Of a DNA stretch of 64,000 nucleotides, positions 54,410 through 64,000 are shown piece by piece (within the stretch, counting starts at the first letter, position 1; the number at the start of each line of letters is the position of its first letter). The translations under genes and the position numbers were made by a program. The notes beneath the pieces were generated by a model. The model was not told the origin of the DNA and did no database searches. It saw only the letters and a list, made by a program, of their open reading frames with translations. Source of the stretch: Thecamonas trahens ATCC 50062 (taxonomy: Eukaryota; Apusozoa; Apusomonadida; Apusomonadidae); the NCBI RefSeq assembly GCF_000142905.1, contig NW_013657676.1, positions 1 through 64,000 on the forward strand, written 5' to 3'.

Positions 54410-56061
54410 ATGAAGCTGACGAGTACTAGTGCTGTGTGTGTGACTCTTGTTGTCGTTGCCCTTGCCCTCGTTGTTGACGGCCGCAAGTCGTTCATTACCG
54501 GCAACACGCTCTCGGACCGATTCCTCGGCTATGACGAGGAGAAGGATGACTTTGCTGTGGAAGACTACGCTGCGTGGATTGTGGAGCGGGCGCTGATTGT
54601 GCTTCTCATTGGCCTCATCCATCTCTTCCTCATTCCGACCTTCCTCATTCTCCGTTGCTGCTGCTCGTGCTTTGGTGGTCGCGCCACCAAGTTCTCCAAC
54701 TGGTCCACCGCTACGCTCGGCTGCCGCCATGGCTCGCCGCGTAAGCACTACTCGGTGAAGTGGGTCCGCGTCCTCATCTTCTTTGTCCTCGCCTGTGCCG
54801 TTGGCGTTGGCATCTTTACTGTCATCGGCCTTGCCGGCAACGGCACCTTCCAGAAGGGCGCCACCGAGACGACCGACGACATGGTTGTCGCCTCGGCTGA
54901 CCTGCGCAACTCGGTTGTCCGCGTCCGCAACCGCATCGCCGGCGTCTCGGTCACCTCAGACAACGCCGCAGAGATGGATCCGGCCGTCACAGCTGGTAAC
55001 GACATTGTCAAGCGCGGCAACGACATCGACGATGCTTTTGACACTATCAAGACCATCCTCAACATCTTTGTCTACATCTACTTTCTCATCCCCATGGTGC
55101 TCACCGTCGTCGCCGTCCTCTTTATGCTCTTCCGCATCACCAAGTGCCATGCCTTTATCTGCTTTGCCAACTGCAACTGGTTCGTGGTCTTCATCCTCGC
55201 CGCCGTCATGACCGCCTTTGTCGCCCTCAACCTCCTCCTCGACGATGCGTGCAAGGAGGTGACCTCGTTCCGCAGCGACTCGTCGTCGTCATCGCGCCGC
55301 CTCTTCAACGACGCCCTTAACTGCGCCAAGAACTCGTCCGATGGCTCCGGCCTTGGCGCGCTCACCAAGGTCGCCCGTGATGGTATCGCCGAGGCCCGTA
55401 CCGCTGCCTGCCAGGCTGTCTCCTCGCTGTGCGGACAGGGCAACACAGACTGCTCTGCACAGCCAGCCACCTGCAACTCGGACAACGTCAACTCCTACCG
55501 CGCCTCCACCATCACCACTACCCGCACCGATGGCAACACGGGGCCCATCACCTTTGTCCAGTGCGCCTCGCTCTGCGCTATCTCGTCGGAGCAGCAGCTC
55601 GCCGACCGCTACAACGACACCACCGCCGACGCCGACATCCTCACCGTCATCATCGACGAGGACATCCAGCCCATTGTCCAGTGCAACTTTATTGACCGCA
55701 TCGTCGTTGACATCGACGTCAACGTCTGCGAGACCGCCCACGCCGGCGTCCGCCTCATGATCGCTGCCGCCTTCTTCCTCGGCCTCCTCTACGACATGCT
55801 CTCCGTCTCGTACGTCATGGGCCAGAAGCGCTTCTCCTCCAATGCTCTCTCCAGCAGCGACAAGGCTGCCGCCCCGCCTTTGGCGCCGCCGCCGCCGGCG
55901 CCAACTACTCCAGCGCCTACTCGGACGACGAGGCCGCCCTCACCTCGCTCGACAACTCGTCTGACGCCACCTCGACTGGTTCGGCCACAGGCTCTGCCAC
56001 CGGCTCGGCCACCGGCTCTGCCACTGGATCGACGTCGGCCTCGGCCTCGTACTCGTCGTAA
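54410..56061 (+). CDS. Tweety/prominin-like five-pass membrane protein (one frameshift)
   Basis: 550 residues when one C is added in GCCGCCCCGCC near 55875. A signal peptide (SAVCVTLVVVALALVVDG) precedes TM1 (ALIVLLIGLIHLFLIPTFLI) followed by a CCCSCFGG patch. TM2 is VLIFFVLACAVGVGIFTVI. TM3-TM4 are a hairpin (IYFLIPMVLTVVAVLFML; WFVVFILAAVMTAFVAL). A Cys-rich luminal loop with paired cysteines comes next, then TM5 (LMIAAAFFLGLLYDML). This matches the tweety/prominin layout of Cys-rich TM1 exit, two ectodomain loops and a late single helix. With the repair the tail reads as a natural Ser/Gly/Ala cytoplasmic end (NYSSAYSDDEAALTSLDNSS); without it the tail is Pro/Arg nonsense. Function in protists unknown. 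Confidence 0.68.
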
Positions 56062-56511
56062 TTAACTTTACCTCGGCAGGACGTGCTGAACAGTTCCTGT
56101 GTCCTACCCGCTCCGCGCGATTTGTTCTCCCATCATTGAACTTGTCGCTGCGTGGAGTGTACCCCGATCCCCCTTTCTCTTGCACCTACTCGCTCTGTCC
56201 GACCTGATCCCGACTCTCTTCCTCACCACAGTCGCCATCACGACAACAGCCGCGAACTCAATGGCGATCGCGATCACGATCACGATCACGATCAACCCAC
56301 CTCCCTCACCCACGCCCACCGCCACCTCTCCCTCCCCCCTACCTCCCCCACTTCCACTCAACACGCCATGGTACGGGCCTCCCCCCCCCCCTACCCACTG
56401 CTCCGCCCCCCCCCCTTCTCTCCACTAACCCCCCCCCTACCCCTCCCCCACCTTGCCACCCTCCCCCCCGCCCGCGCCGCCAACGGCCGTCCGTTGGCTG
56501 CAACCACAACC
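56062..56511. promoter_or_regulatory. Upstream region of the coiled-coil/RS gene
   Basis: 450 bp. The distal part holds a (CGATCA) patch near 56268-56292. The proximal 150 bp are nearly pure C/T with several runs of 8-12 C. No supported gene. Confidence 0.4.
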
Positions 56512-59500
56512 ATGGAACGTTTGTCACGGAACAATAGTCTGGGCCCAACTGGGGCGCAGAGGGACTTGCGCTGGAACAGACACGACGGGAACGGATTGAA
56601 GCGAGGAGGGATGAAGCAAGGCGGCTGAGGCAACAGCAGGTAGCTCAGCTGGCCAGATCGCCTGGCTTGGCCGGAGGGTCGTCGGCGGCCGTGACCGCCG
56701 GATCGCCTGCTGCCTCGCGCCAGGCGCTCCTTGCTGCTCAGCTGGCGGCAGAGATGCGCTCGCCAGCAGCAGACTCGACAGAAACGCCTTCCGCCTATCT
56801 CCCACTGCAGGGCCGCGGCTCGGTCTCACCTGGACCCGGACCATCCGGCTCGGCCGGCCGTGGCGCTGGCGGCGGCTACACAGAGACGTACGCGCTGGCG
56901 GCGCCTGATCCGCCGCTCCGGAATCTGGCGCCGCTGAGCGAGCCGCCGAAGCGGAGCGCGAGCCCGGGCGCGTGGCTGAGCAGAGGCAACAACAGCAGAG
57001 GCAACAGCGCCGCGCCATCGATGCTTCCAGCGCGGCCGCATCCGGACACAGTGGCGCTCCAGCTGGAGCTTGAGAACCTCCGCGACGACATGCGGGTGGC
57101 AACGTCGGTCATGACCGACCTGCGGTCGCGGCTGGGCTCGATGGAGCTTGCTGCCCGCAACGACGCCGAGCTTCAGTCTGAGCTCCTGTCCAAGGTCTCG
57201 CAGCTCGAGCGCGACCGCGAGGTTCTCCGCTCCTCGCTGCAGCACCAGATGCAGCTGGACCAGTCGGAAATGTCCAAGCTGGCGACCGCAGTGGCACGGG
57301 TGGACGAGAACTCGGAGCGCAAGCGGCAGGAGGACTCGATCTCGATGTCACGGGTCCTGGACGAGGTCCGCACGCTCAAGTCTGCGCTGGTCCAAGTTCA
57401 GATGGACGCGTCGTCACAGTCGAACGAGCTGGCGAACGTGGTCCAGCGCCTTGCGCTCGATTCGAAGGACGGGCAGATGCAGTTGCTCTCGTTTGAGGAA
57501 CGCGAGCGTCAGAACCACAGCGCCGCTGCGGCGTCGGCGGCCTCGCTCCGTGACAAGCTCTCGGAGCTCGAGGCTGTCACCTCGGCGCTGCAGATCGAGA
57601 TCCAGGACACCCGGCGGCGGGCGGCGGCACAGAAGGACGCGCTTGTTCTCGCCATCGACGAGGTCAAGGGCCTTGTTAACTCCAAGGAGTCAACGCTGCA
57701 GAGCAAGATCCACGACGCGGTCAAGCACCTGTCGGCCATGGTCGAAAATGCCGATGCAGCGCGGGCGCAGGACGCGCAAGTCCTCCGGGCCGCGCAAGAG
57801 AGCGAGTCTAAGATGGCGCTCGACCGCGAGGCGTACAACAACACCACTATCTCCAACCGCTTTTCGCAGCTCGAGTCTGCGCTTCACGACGAGCAGGCGG
57901 CCCGGTCCAAGCTCGAGCAAGAGCTGTGGACTCACTTTGACACGCGCTGGCGAAAGATGGAGGACGCAAACCACCAGGCAAGCCTGCTCCGCGCCAACGA
58001 GGAAAAGATCTTCCGCGCCGAGTTTCTGGAGGGCCTGCAGACGCTGCGGGCGTCGGTGGCTGCGGTCGAGGAGGAGGCTCGCGCTCAGATTGAGGGCGTG
58101 GAGGCACTGGTCCGCGCCGAGACCAAGGCGCGACTGCAGTCGGATGCGTTGCACACCTCGCACTGGGAGAATGTCAAGGCGCTGGTGGGCAGCAGCCCGA
58201 AATGATGGAGGCGCTGGTTCGCAACGCCGAGTCGCGGACAGCATCGACCGTCGAGTCGCTCAAGCGCGCCATGAACGAGGAGACGCACCGAATCTCGGAC
58301 GCCTATGCCAAGGCGCAGTCGCAGTTTGACCTCTCTATTGCTGGTGCGACCAAGCGGCTTGCGGCCGTCGAGAACAAGGTGACCGACGCCCTGGCTTCGC
58401 TCTCGTCCCAGATCGACACGGTCCGACGCGACTCGGTCTCGTCGGTGACCCAGTGGAAGGACTTTATGGAGGCGCAGCTGCTTGCGCTCGACGCCAAGGT
58501 CGCCCAGCTTGCGCCACAGTCGTCGCAAGCGACCAAGGCGCTCCGCATGGCCAAGATGGAGCTGGATGCGTCGATCAAGGCCGAGGGAGCGACCCGTGCC
58601 GAGGAGCTGGCCCGCCTCAAAAAGCAGATTGCGCGCAAGTCGGATGACACGCGACTCTCGTCGCTGCAGCAGAGCCAGACGGCAGCCATGGCCGAGGTCC
58701 AGAATCGGCTGGCCGATCTTGCCAACTCGCTCTCGACAACCGAGAGCAACGTCTTGCTCATCAAGAGTGAGTCGCTCTCCTACAAGCAGTCGCTCGACGA
58801 GCAGGCTCGCGTCACTGCCACTCTTCACTCGCAGTGGGAGGCTGCCAAGCTGGGTGAGGGGCGGTCGCAGCCGTACGACAACGTTCGGGCCGAGCGGGCA
58901 CGATCCCGATCCCGATCCCGATCCCGATCCCGATCCCGATCCCGCTCCCGTTCGCGGTCTGCACCAAAGTCGCGGTCGCGGTCGCGGTCGCGGTCGCGGT
59001 CGCAGTCACGATCCCGGTCGCGGTCGCGGTCGCAGTCACGATCCCGGTCGCAGTCCCGGTCGCGGTCGCGGTCGGGATCGCGGTCCGACACCAATGCAAG
59101 GGTGCGGATCGACACGCGCAACCGTGACGAGCGGTCGCGGCGTGGCGGAGCTCGTGGTCGTGGCGGAACTCGTTCTCGTGGTCGTGGTCGTGGTCGTGGT
59201 CGTGGGTACGGACGTCAGACTCAGGCCGACGTCCGGGCGGAGCGCGAAATGCAGCGGGGTGATCACGAGCGCGAGGAGCGCGAGCTGCGCGCCCGCGAGG
59301 CACTCGAGCGTGACGAGCGCGAGCGTGAAGCTCGCCGTGCACGCGAGGAGCGTGAGCGCGAGGAGCGTGAAGAGCGTGAGCGTGAGGAGCGTGAGCGTGA
59401 GCGCCGCAGCTATGAGCGCGAGATCGAAGAACGAGATCGTGCCGCCCGCAGGCGCGATCAAGCTGAGCGCGAACGCATCGAACGCGAGCGCGCTGCTGTT

Positions 59501-60598
59501 TCCATCCAGGCTGCCTTCCGGGGCCACCGTGCTCGTCGCGAGGCCAACGCTCGTCGTCGCATTCACCGCGAGCAGCCTCCGGCCTATCCCCGGACCCACT
59601 CGCAGCCCCACTCTCGGTCGCGGTCCCACTCTCGGTCGCGGTCCCGCTCTCGGTCGCGGTCTCGCTCTCGGTCGCGGTCCCGCTCTCGGTCGCGGTCCCG
59701 CTCTCGGTCGCGGTCGCGGTCGCCAACCCACTCTCCGCAGCGTCCCAAGTCCCGGTCCCGCTCTCGGTCGCGGTCGCGGTCGCCAACCCACTCTCCACAG
59801 CGTCCCAAGTCCCGGTCCCGCTCGCTTTCGCGGTCACGGTCGCGGTCACGGTCGCGGTCCCGCTCGCCGTTGCACCAAAAATCGCAGTCTCGCTCGCGGT
59901 CTCACTCGCGGTCTCACTCGCGGTCTCGCTCACGGTCCCAATCACGGTCTCACTCTCCCACGCACCCAAAGTCGCGGTCCCGCTCGCACTCGCGGTCCCG
60001 ATCCCGGTCCCGCTCGGGCTCGGGCTCGCGTTCGGGTTCGCGCTCTCCCCCCCTCGCCGCCGCGCGCACCCGTGGCGCCGCCCGGAGCCGGGGTCGGGGA
60101 CGCGGACGCACTCGCGGCCGCGGTCGAGGCCGGGGACGTGGGCGTGGGCGTGCCTCACCAACCGCCGGCGGACATGCCCAGGCAGACATCGAAGGCGACA
60201 CCAACGGCGATGGCGTGCTCTCGCCTGCCGAGGAGCGCGCCGCCCGCCGTGCCCGGATCAAGGAGCGCCGCGAAGCTCGCCTTGCCGCCCGATCGCAGGA
60301 AAGCATCAACCGCTCGGCGTCTCCTCCTCGGTCCCGATCCCGGTCCCGATCCCGGTCCCGATCCCGCTCGCGCTCGCACTCGCGCTCGCGCTCCCACTCG
60401 CGCTCCCGATCCCGGTCGGACTCCCGATCCCGGTCAGGCTCCCGATCCCGGTCAGGCTCCCACTCATCCGCTGGACCGCGCTCCCGTGTCCGCGCCCGGA
60501 CTCGCGGGCGTGGTCGTGGTGGCGCGCGGGCTCGTGGACGTGTCCGCGGACGTGGTCGCGTGCGCGGCTCTGGCCGCGGGCGGACCCGGGTCTATTGA
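56512..60598 (+). CDS. Coiled-coil protein with RS repeats, IQ motif, RGG and EF-hand-like segment (two frameshifts)
   Basis: About 1362 residues from the ATG at 56512, joining frames broken near 56552 (GGGG) and 58196 (CCC). The second break falls in a stop that overlaps the next ATG and would look like two genes. Residues 20-60 are a charged helix ([21 protein letters not shown]). About 57060-58880 encodes continuous coiled coil. RS repeats follow at 58900-59090, then a Glu/Arg single helix ([13 protein letters not shown]), an IQ motif ([20 protein letters not shown], near 59500), large RS tracts, an RGRGRG block, a [15 protein letters not shown]-hand-like loop (near 60195) and a final RS/RG tail. 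Such a mix suggests a calmodulin-binding, RNA- or cytoskeleton-associated protein. No family assignment. Confidence 0.7.
58897..60480 (+). repeat. Hexamer repeats encoding Arg-Ser tracts
   Basis: Three blocks of CGATCC/CGGTCG/CGGTCC units (58897-59090, 59605-60050, 60330-60475), including a 51-bp-scale duplication CCAACCCACTCTCC...CGTCCCAAGTCC at 59730 and 59790. Coding minisatellite. Confidence 0.88.
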
Positions 60599-60684
60599 GC
60601 AGCATCGCCTGAAAACTAGGATAAAACAAGTTGGCTATGTACTGGTGTGCCGTTCATTTTGTGGCGTACGTAGTCCGTTGGTGG

Positions 60685-63391
60685 TTAGGCGGTGTGCTCC
60701 ACGCACGGCAGCGAGAGGATCTTGTCGGCTAGCGCCTGCGTGGCCTCATCGAGCGGGTTGAAGCCACGCGCGCGGCGCGAGAGGACTGCACAGTCGTGAG
60801 CCCACGCATCGCGGTCCTCAACTGAGCCGCAGTGGATGTCGATGGTCTTCTTCTTGACCAGATTGATGATGCGGAATTGCTCCGGCGAAAGGTCCGGTGC
60901 CGCCGAGGCGTCGACGACCACCATCTTGGCAGCCGGGATCATGCCCTTGAACGCCACAGAGTTGACCTTTTTGGACTCGCCGTACACGAGCATATCCGAG
61001 AAGAGGAAGAAGACACGGGCCTGCATCTTGCCCTTGGACACCTTGTTCATCGAGCCCTCGCGTACAAAGATGCGGTCGCGCGAGGCGAGCGACTTTTTGC
61101 AGTCGCACTTGGAGAGCGAGCCCTGAATGGCGAGCACCTTGCGCATGTTCTCCTTTCTCTCCTCACCCTCGATCTGGAGCTTGGCGAGCGTCGGGTCGAG
61201 CTCGCCGCTCGCCGCCGGCGCCGACGGGCCGGCGCCGTCGGCGCTGCTGCTGGAGGTCGGCGCCGCCGCCGTTGATGCGCCCGACGTTGCGCTTACGATT
61301 TGGGGGCGAACGCCCGCGGCCCGGCTCGCCTCGAGCTCGTCGAGGATGGGGAACATGCGGGCGAGGGCTGCAGCGTGGTCCGCCGGCGCCGCGCCGGAAG
61401 CGTACTCCTCGAGCTCGGCCCGCGACTGCACAAAGTGGGCGACGAGTGCCGCCCGCTCGCGCGGCGCGTCGATAAACAGGCTGTCGTGCGCGTGAAAGTC
61501 CTCGCCAACCGTCGAGGCCTGGGTGAGGAAAGTCTTCATCCGCGGAATGTTAGCCTGGATAAACTCGTTCATCGGCGCCATGTACGGTTCCTTGGGCCCA
61601 AACTCGGCGAGGTTCGCCAGGTTCTGCACCGTCTTGGAAATGAGGGTCAGCGTCCGCGACGTCGACGCGTCCGGGTGGTCTTTGGCGAGCTCAAAGAGCT
61701 TCGGTCCCAGAATTGCTGCACAGAAGAGCCGGAGGAAGAGAAAGCCCGAGACTGCAGTGTACGGCGCCACCGCATCGTCCGGGAACCTCGCCACCACGGC
61801 CTCGCGCATCGACTCGAAAACAACCTGCAGCGTCGTCGGCAGTGCGTCGATCGACCGAAAGATCTCGTCGACTGCCGTGGCTGCGTACGTCTTGAGCCGG
61901 GCCCAGTTGCCCTCGAGCTCAGCTTCGCTCTCGAGCCGGGTTGGGTCGACCTCGGCCGACTCGGACGATGAGTAGATCGACTGAATGAGGGTACCGAGCG
62001 TGGCGTGAAGGTAAGGCAGCGCCACCATCTGCATGTACAGGTCCAGCGCCTTGGTTGCAATCGAGTTGCCACGGAAGAGGACCGTCGCCTGCGGCGTGCT
62101 CTCGATTTCCGCAACAGTCAGCGCTTGCAGCAGCTCGACCGTCTCGTCGTAGCCCTCGCCCTCGTACAACCGGATGAGGTGGTAGGCCACGTCATGCCGC
62201 TCCTTGGTCACCGCCGCCAGCGCCTGCAGCGCCGCCAGCTCGTGCCCGCGCAGCTCTTTGGTGAAGAGCGCATAGTGCTCGAGCGGCAGGATCTCCTCTT
62301 CCTTGTAGTGGAGCTTGAGCCGAATCGAGCCAAGTGCTGCCGAGCCCATGGCTGCCGCGTCGTCGTCGTCGCCGTCGCCGTCGACGGCCGAGGACGAGAC
62401 ATGCGATGTGAGAGTGAACCACTCGTCGTAGGTGTAGCCCGGCTCGAGCTCGTCAAGGAAGAGCGTGACCACGCCCATAAAGTCGTTCTGCGACATCTTG
62501 TCGTGGTCCCAAACCGAGACAATGACCTGCTTTGACGCCTCCATGTCCTCAACCGAGAACTCGATGGCCAGCTCCTCGTCAAAAATCGGGTCGAGCGTCT
62601 TGGCCTGCACGCCCGTCTTCACCTTCTTTCCGGCGAACTTGAGCTTGACGTACGGGTCCGACAGCCCGTTGGCGTCCTTGGCCGCCAGCCCGGCCCAGCC
62701 ACCACCTCGATGGAGATCTTGCCGGGTATCGGGTCGTCCGGCTCCTGATATGTGACTCGCAGATGGAGCTCGCCCGAGACAAATGGCTGGTTGGACGCCG
62801 ACGGGTCGTCGAGCGGGTACCACTGCTCGTGGACACGCTCGTGCGCCACCGAAGCCAACGGGATCTTGACCTGTCCGATGATCTCATCCTTGCCCTTGTC
62901 CTCATCCCAGACCTGAACTGTCAGCTCGCTCGAGCCAGGCGCCACCTCCAGATCATACTCTTCACCGTAGAACGGGTTCAACTCCTTGTACACCGTCTTG
63001 GTCCGCACGTTACGCCCGGCACCAATGCCCGAGACCACCACATACGGATCCGACGACCGAGTCACTACACCCACACCACCCACACCACCCACACGTGAGC
63101 ACCATACTCCCTCCTCACACACACCTCTTGTTGCATCTGTGTACTTTGTAGTTGTAGCCGTAGTTGCTGTTGCCTCTACCACGTCATGCCCGCACACCAC
63201 TGACGACGTTGCGGGGCAAAGAACAGCACGATCGTTGCAGGCAACCAGCACGCACCCCCTCCCCCCCCCTCTCCCCCCTCCTCTCCTCTTCTTCCCTTCC
63301 TCGCCCACGTACGCCTGTCTGCAATCTTCAGCTCCTTGCATTCACACACGCGAAGATACAGCGAGTGCTCCACCTGCAGCTCAACAGCCAT
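60685..63391 (-). CDS. C2-C2-RasGAP-PH protein, RASAL-like (two exons, one frameshift)
   Basis: Exon 1 63313-63391 and exon 2 60685-63064 (intron 248 bp, donor GTACGT, acceptor GTGTAG) give 819 residues after adding one G in GGG near 62695. The first C2 spans the splice (LYLRVCECKELKIAD, then SSDPYVVVSG). The second C2 has the repaired GLAAKDANGLSDPYVKLKF. The RasGAP domain has the arginine finger in TVLFRGNSIATKALDLYM, the FLFLRLFCAAILGPKLFEL motif and QNLANLAEFG. A PH-like domain follows (FVREGSMNKVSKGKMQARVFFLFSDMLVYG). This is the GAP1/RASAL layout, a calcium-sensitive membrane-recruited Ras inhibitor. I see no Btk zinc motif after the PH. Divergent from the RTEL1-like gene over 120 bp. 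Confidence 0.9.
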
Positions 63392-63511
63392 GGTATACAA
63401 TCAATGATGTGGAGTGTTGACTGATACGGCAAAGTGGGTGTGCCCCCCCTCCCCTTCCCCCCCTCCCTCCTCTTCTTCACCACCTCGGGACAACACTCCT
63501 CCCCGCCGAGT
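63392..63511. promoter_or_regulatory. Divergent promoter, 120 bp
   Basis: Head-to-head starts at 63391 (-) and 63512 (+). The spacer holds C/T-rich tracts near 63440-63480. No TATA box seen. Confidence 0.45.
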
Positions 63512-64000
63512 ATGGCGGAGTCTACCATCAACACGTACAATATCCGTGATGTGGATGTGCGCTTTCCATTCTCTGCATACCCATGTCAGTTGGTGTACAT
63601 GGAAAAGGTCATTGAGGCCTTGCAGAACGTATGTGCCTCCCCTCCCCATCCTGACCACCACCCCGACCACCGCCACCACCCCGACCACCGCCACCACACC
63701 GCCACCAACCCGTCCACCTACACTACCTCCGACCACCCCAACCACCCCCATTATTCAAACCCTAATCTTGGCCACCACCTCCACCATCTCCACCTCCCCT
63801 TGCTTCGCATCAACAGCCCCTCCCCCCCCCCCCCCACCTCCCCACCCTTTGTCAATGACCCGAAAAAGGTCGCAGTTCTCACCCCCCCCACCTCACCCCC
63901 TCCTCCCTCCCACAGAAGTCAAACGCGCTCCTCGAATCACCCACCGGCACCGGTAAGACACTGTGTCTACTGTGCGCATGCCTGGGCTGGCTAGAGGCTG
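63512..64000 (+). CDS. RTEL1: RTEL1-like Fe-S DNA helicase, 5' part only
   Basis: Exon 1 63512-63628 (39 codons, [14 protein letters not shown] to IEALQN) ends at donor GTATGT. Exon 2 begins at 63916 after CCCACAG and runs off the window. The joined peptide reads [25 protein letters not shown] then [20 protein letters not shown]: the Q motif and Walker A of the XPD/FANCJ/RTEL1 superfamily 2 helicases. [16 protein letters not shown] matches RTEL1 better than FANCJ (TGSGKS). RTEL1 unwinds D-loops, T-loops and G-quadruplexes to guard telomeres and replication. The intron (63629-63915) is 287 bp of C-rich sequence. The Fe-S cluster and motifs II-VI lie beyond the window. Confidence 0.82.

Noticed and set aside
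58190..58215. Overlapping stop/start suggesting a translationally coupled gene pair.
   Set aside because: Eukaryotic context, and one extra C in a CCC run fuses the two coiled-coil halves seamlessly.
58812..60161. 449-residue minus-strand open frame rich in SGTAT repeats.
   Set aside because: It is the reverse reading of the RS hexamer repeats; low-complexity artefact.
5906..60598. Programmed ribosomal frameshifting as the cause of the many frame breaks.
   Set aside because: The sites share no common codon pair or stop context; the only common trait is a homopolymer with one base too few, which fits sequencing error.

Overview
This window is eukaryotic nuclear DNA from a GC-rich, gene-dense protist. 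The signs are spliceosomal introns with GT/AG borders, LRR, ankyrin, FERM, WD40 and C2 architectures, a RasGAP, a RhoGEF, a PI-PLC, an RTEL1-like helicase and a CEP162-like ciliary protein. The mix of animal/fungal-like signalling genes, a cilium gene and very short intergenic spacers fits a free-living flagellate near the opisthokonts. An apusomonad such as Thecamonas is my best guess. This is inference from gene content; no rRNA or other barcode is present.

Layout, left to right. 1-1.1 kb: C-rich sequence without a supported gene. 1.1-8.2 kb: ANK-FERM-LRR protein (-), alpha/beta hydrolase (+), metallo-beta-lactamase/cyclic-nucleotide-binding fusion (-). 8.85-10.37 kb: a non-coding, hairpin-dense segment bounded by a 15-bp direct repeat and unlike the rest of the window. 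10.7-16.7 kb: small unknown protein, ABHD18-like hydrolase, DNAJC17-like co-chaperone, RhoGEF. 16.9-27.2 kb: one giant single-pass surface protein with CBM9/DOMON-like, DOMON and CUB domains, interrupted by an assembly gap. 27.7-36.7 kb: serine-rich unknown, CEP162-like coiled-coil protein, nucleotidyltransferase-LRR-WD40 protein. 36.9-41.1 kb: LRR multi-pass membrane protein. 41.3-49.3 kb: ZCCHC8-like RNA-surveillance factor, cupin, SRR1-domain protein, four-exon PI-PLC, TMEM53/DUF829 protein. A second assembly gap follows. 50.1-60.6 kb: 5'-nucleotidase-like enzyme, Lys/Gly-repeat protein, tweety/prominin-like membrane protein, coiled-coil/RS/IQ protein. 60.7-64 kb: C2-C2-RasGAP-PH protein and the start of an RTEL1-like helicase.

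Genes alternate strands. Convergent neighbours are often 16-45 bp apart; divergent neighbours share promoters of about 120-330 bp. There is no operon logic. The themes are inositol-lipid and small-GTPase signalling (PLC, RasGAP, RhoGEF, FERM), cell surface, cilium/cell cycle, and RNA processing.

A strong technical signal runs through the window. Ten genes are broken by single-base frameshifts (one gene also has an 11-bp insertion), and nearly all frameshifts are closed by adding one base to a run of C, G or T. This looks like homopolymer under-calling, not gene death. Gene spans below are given across these breaks.
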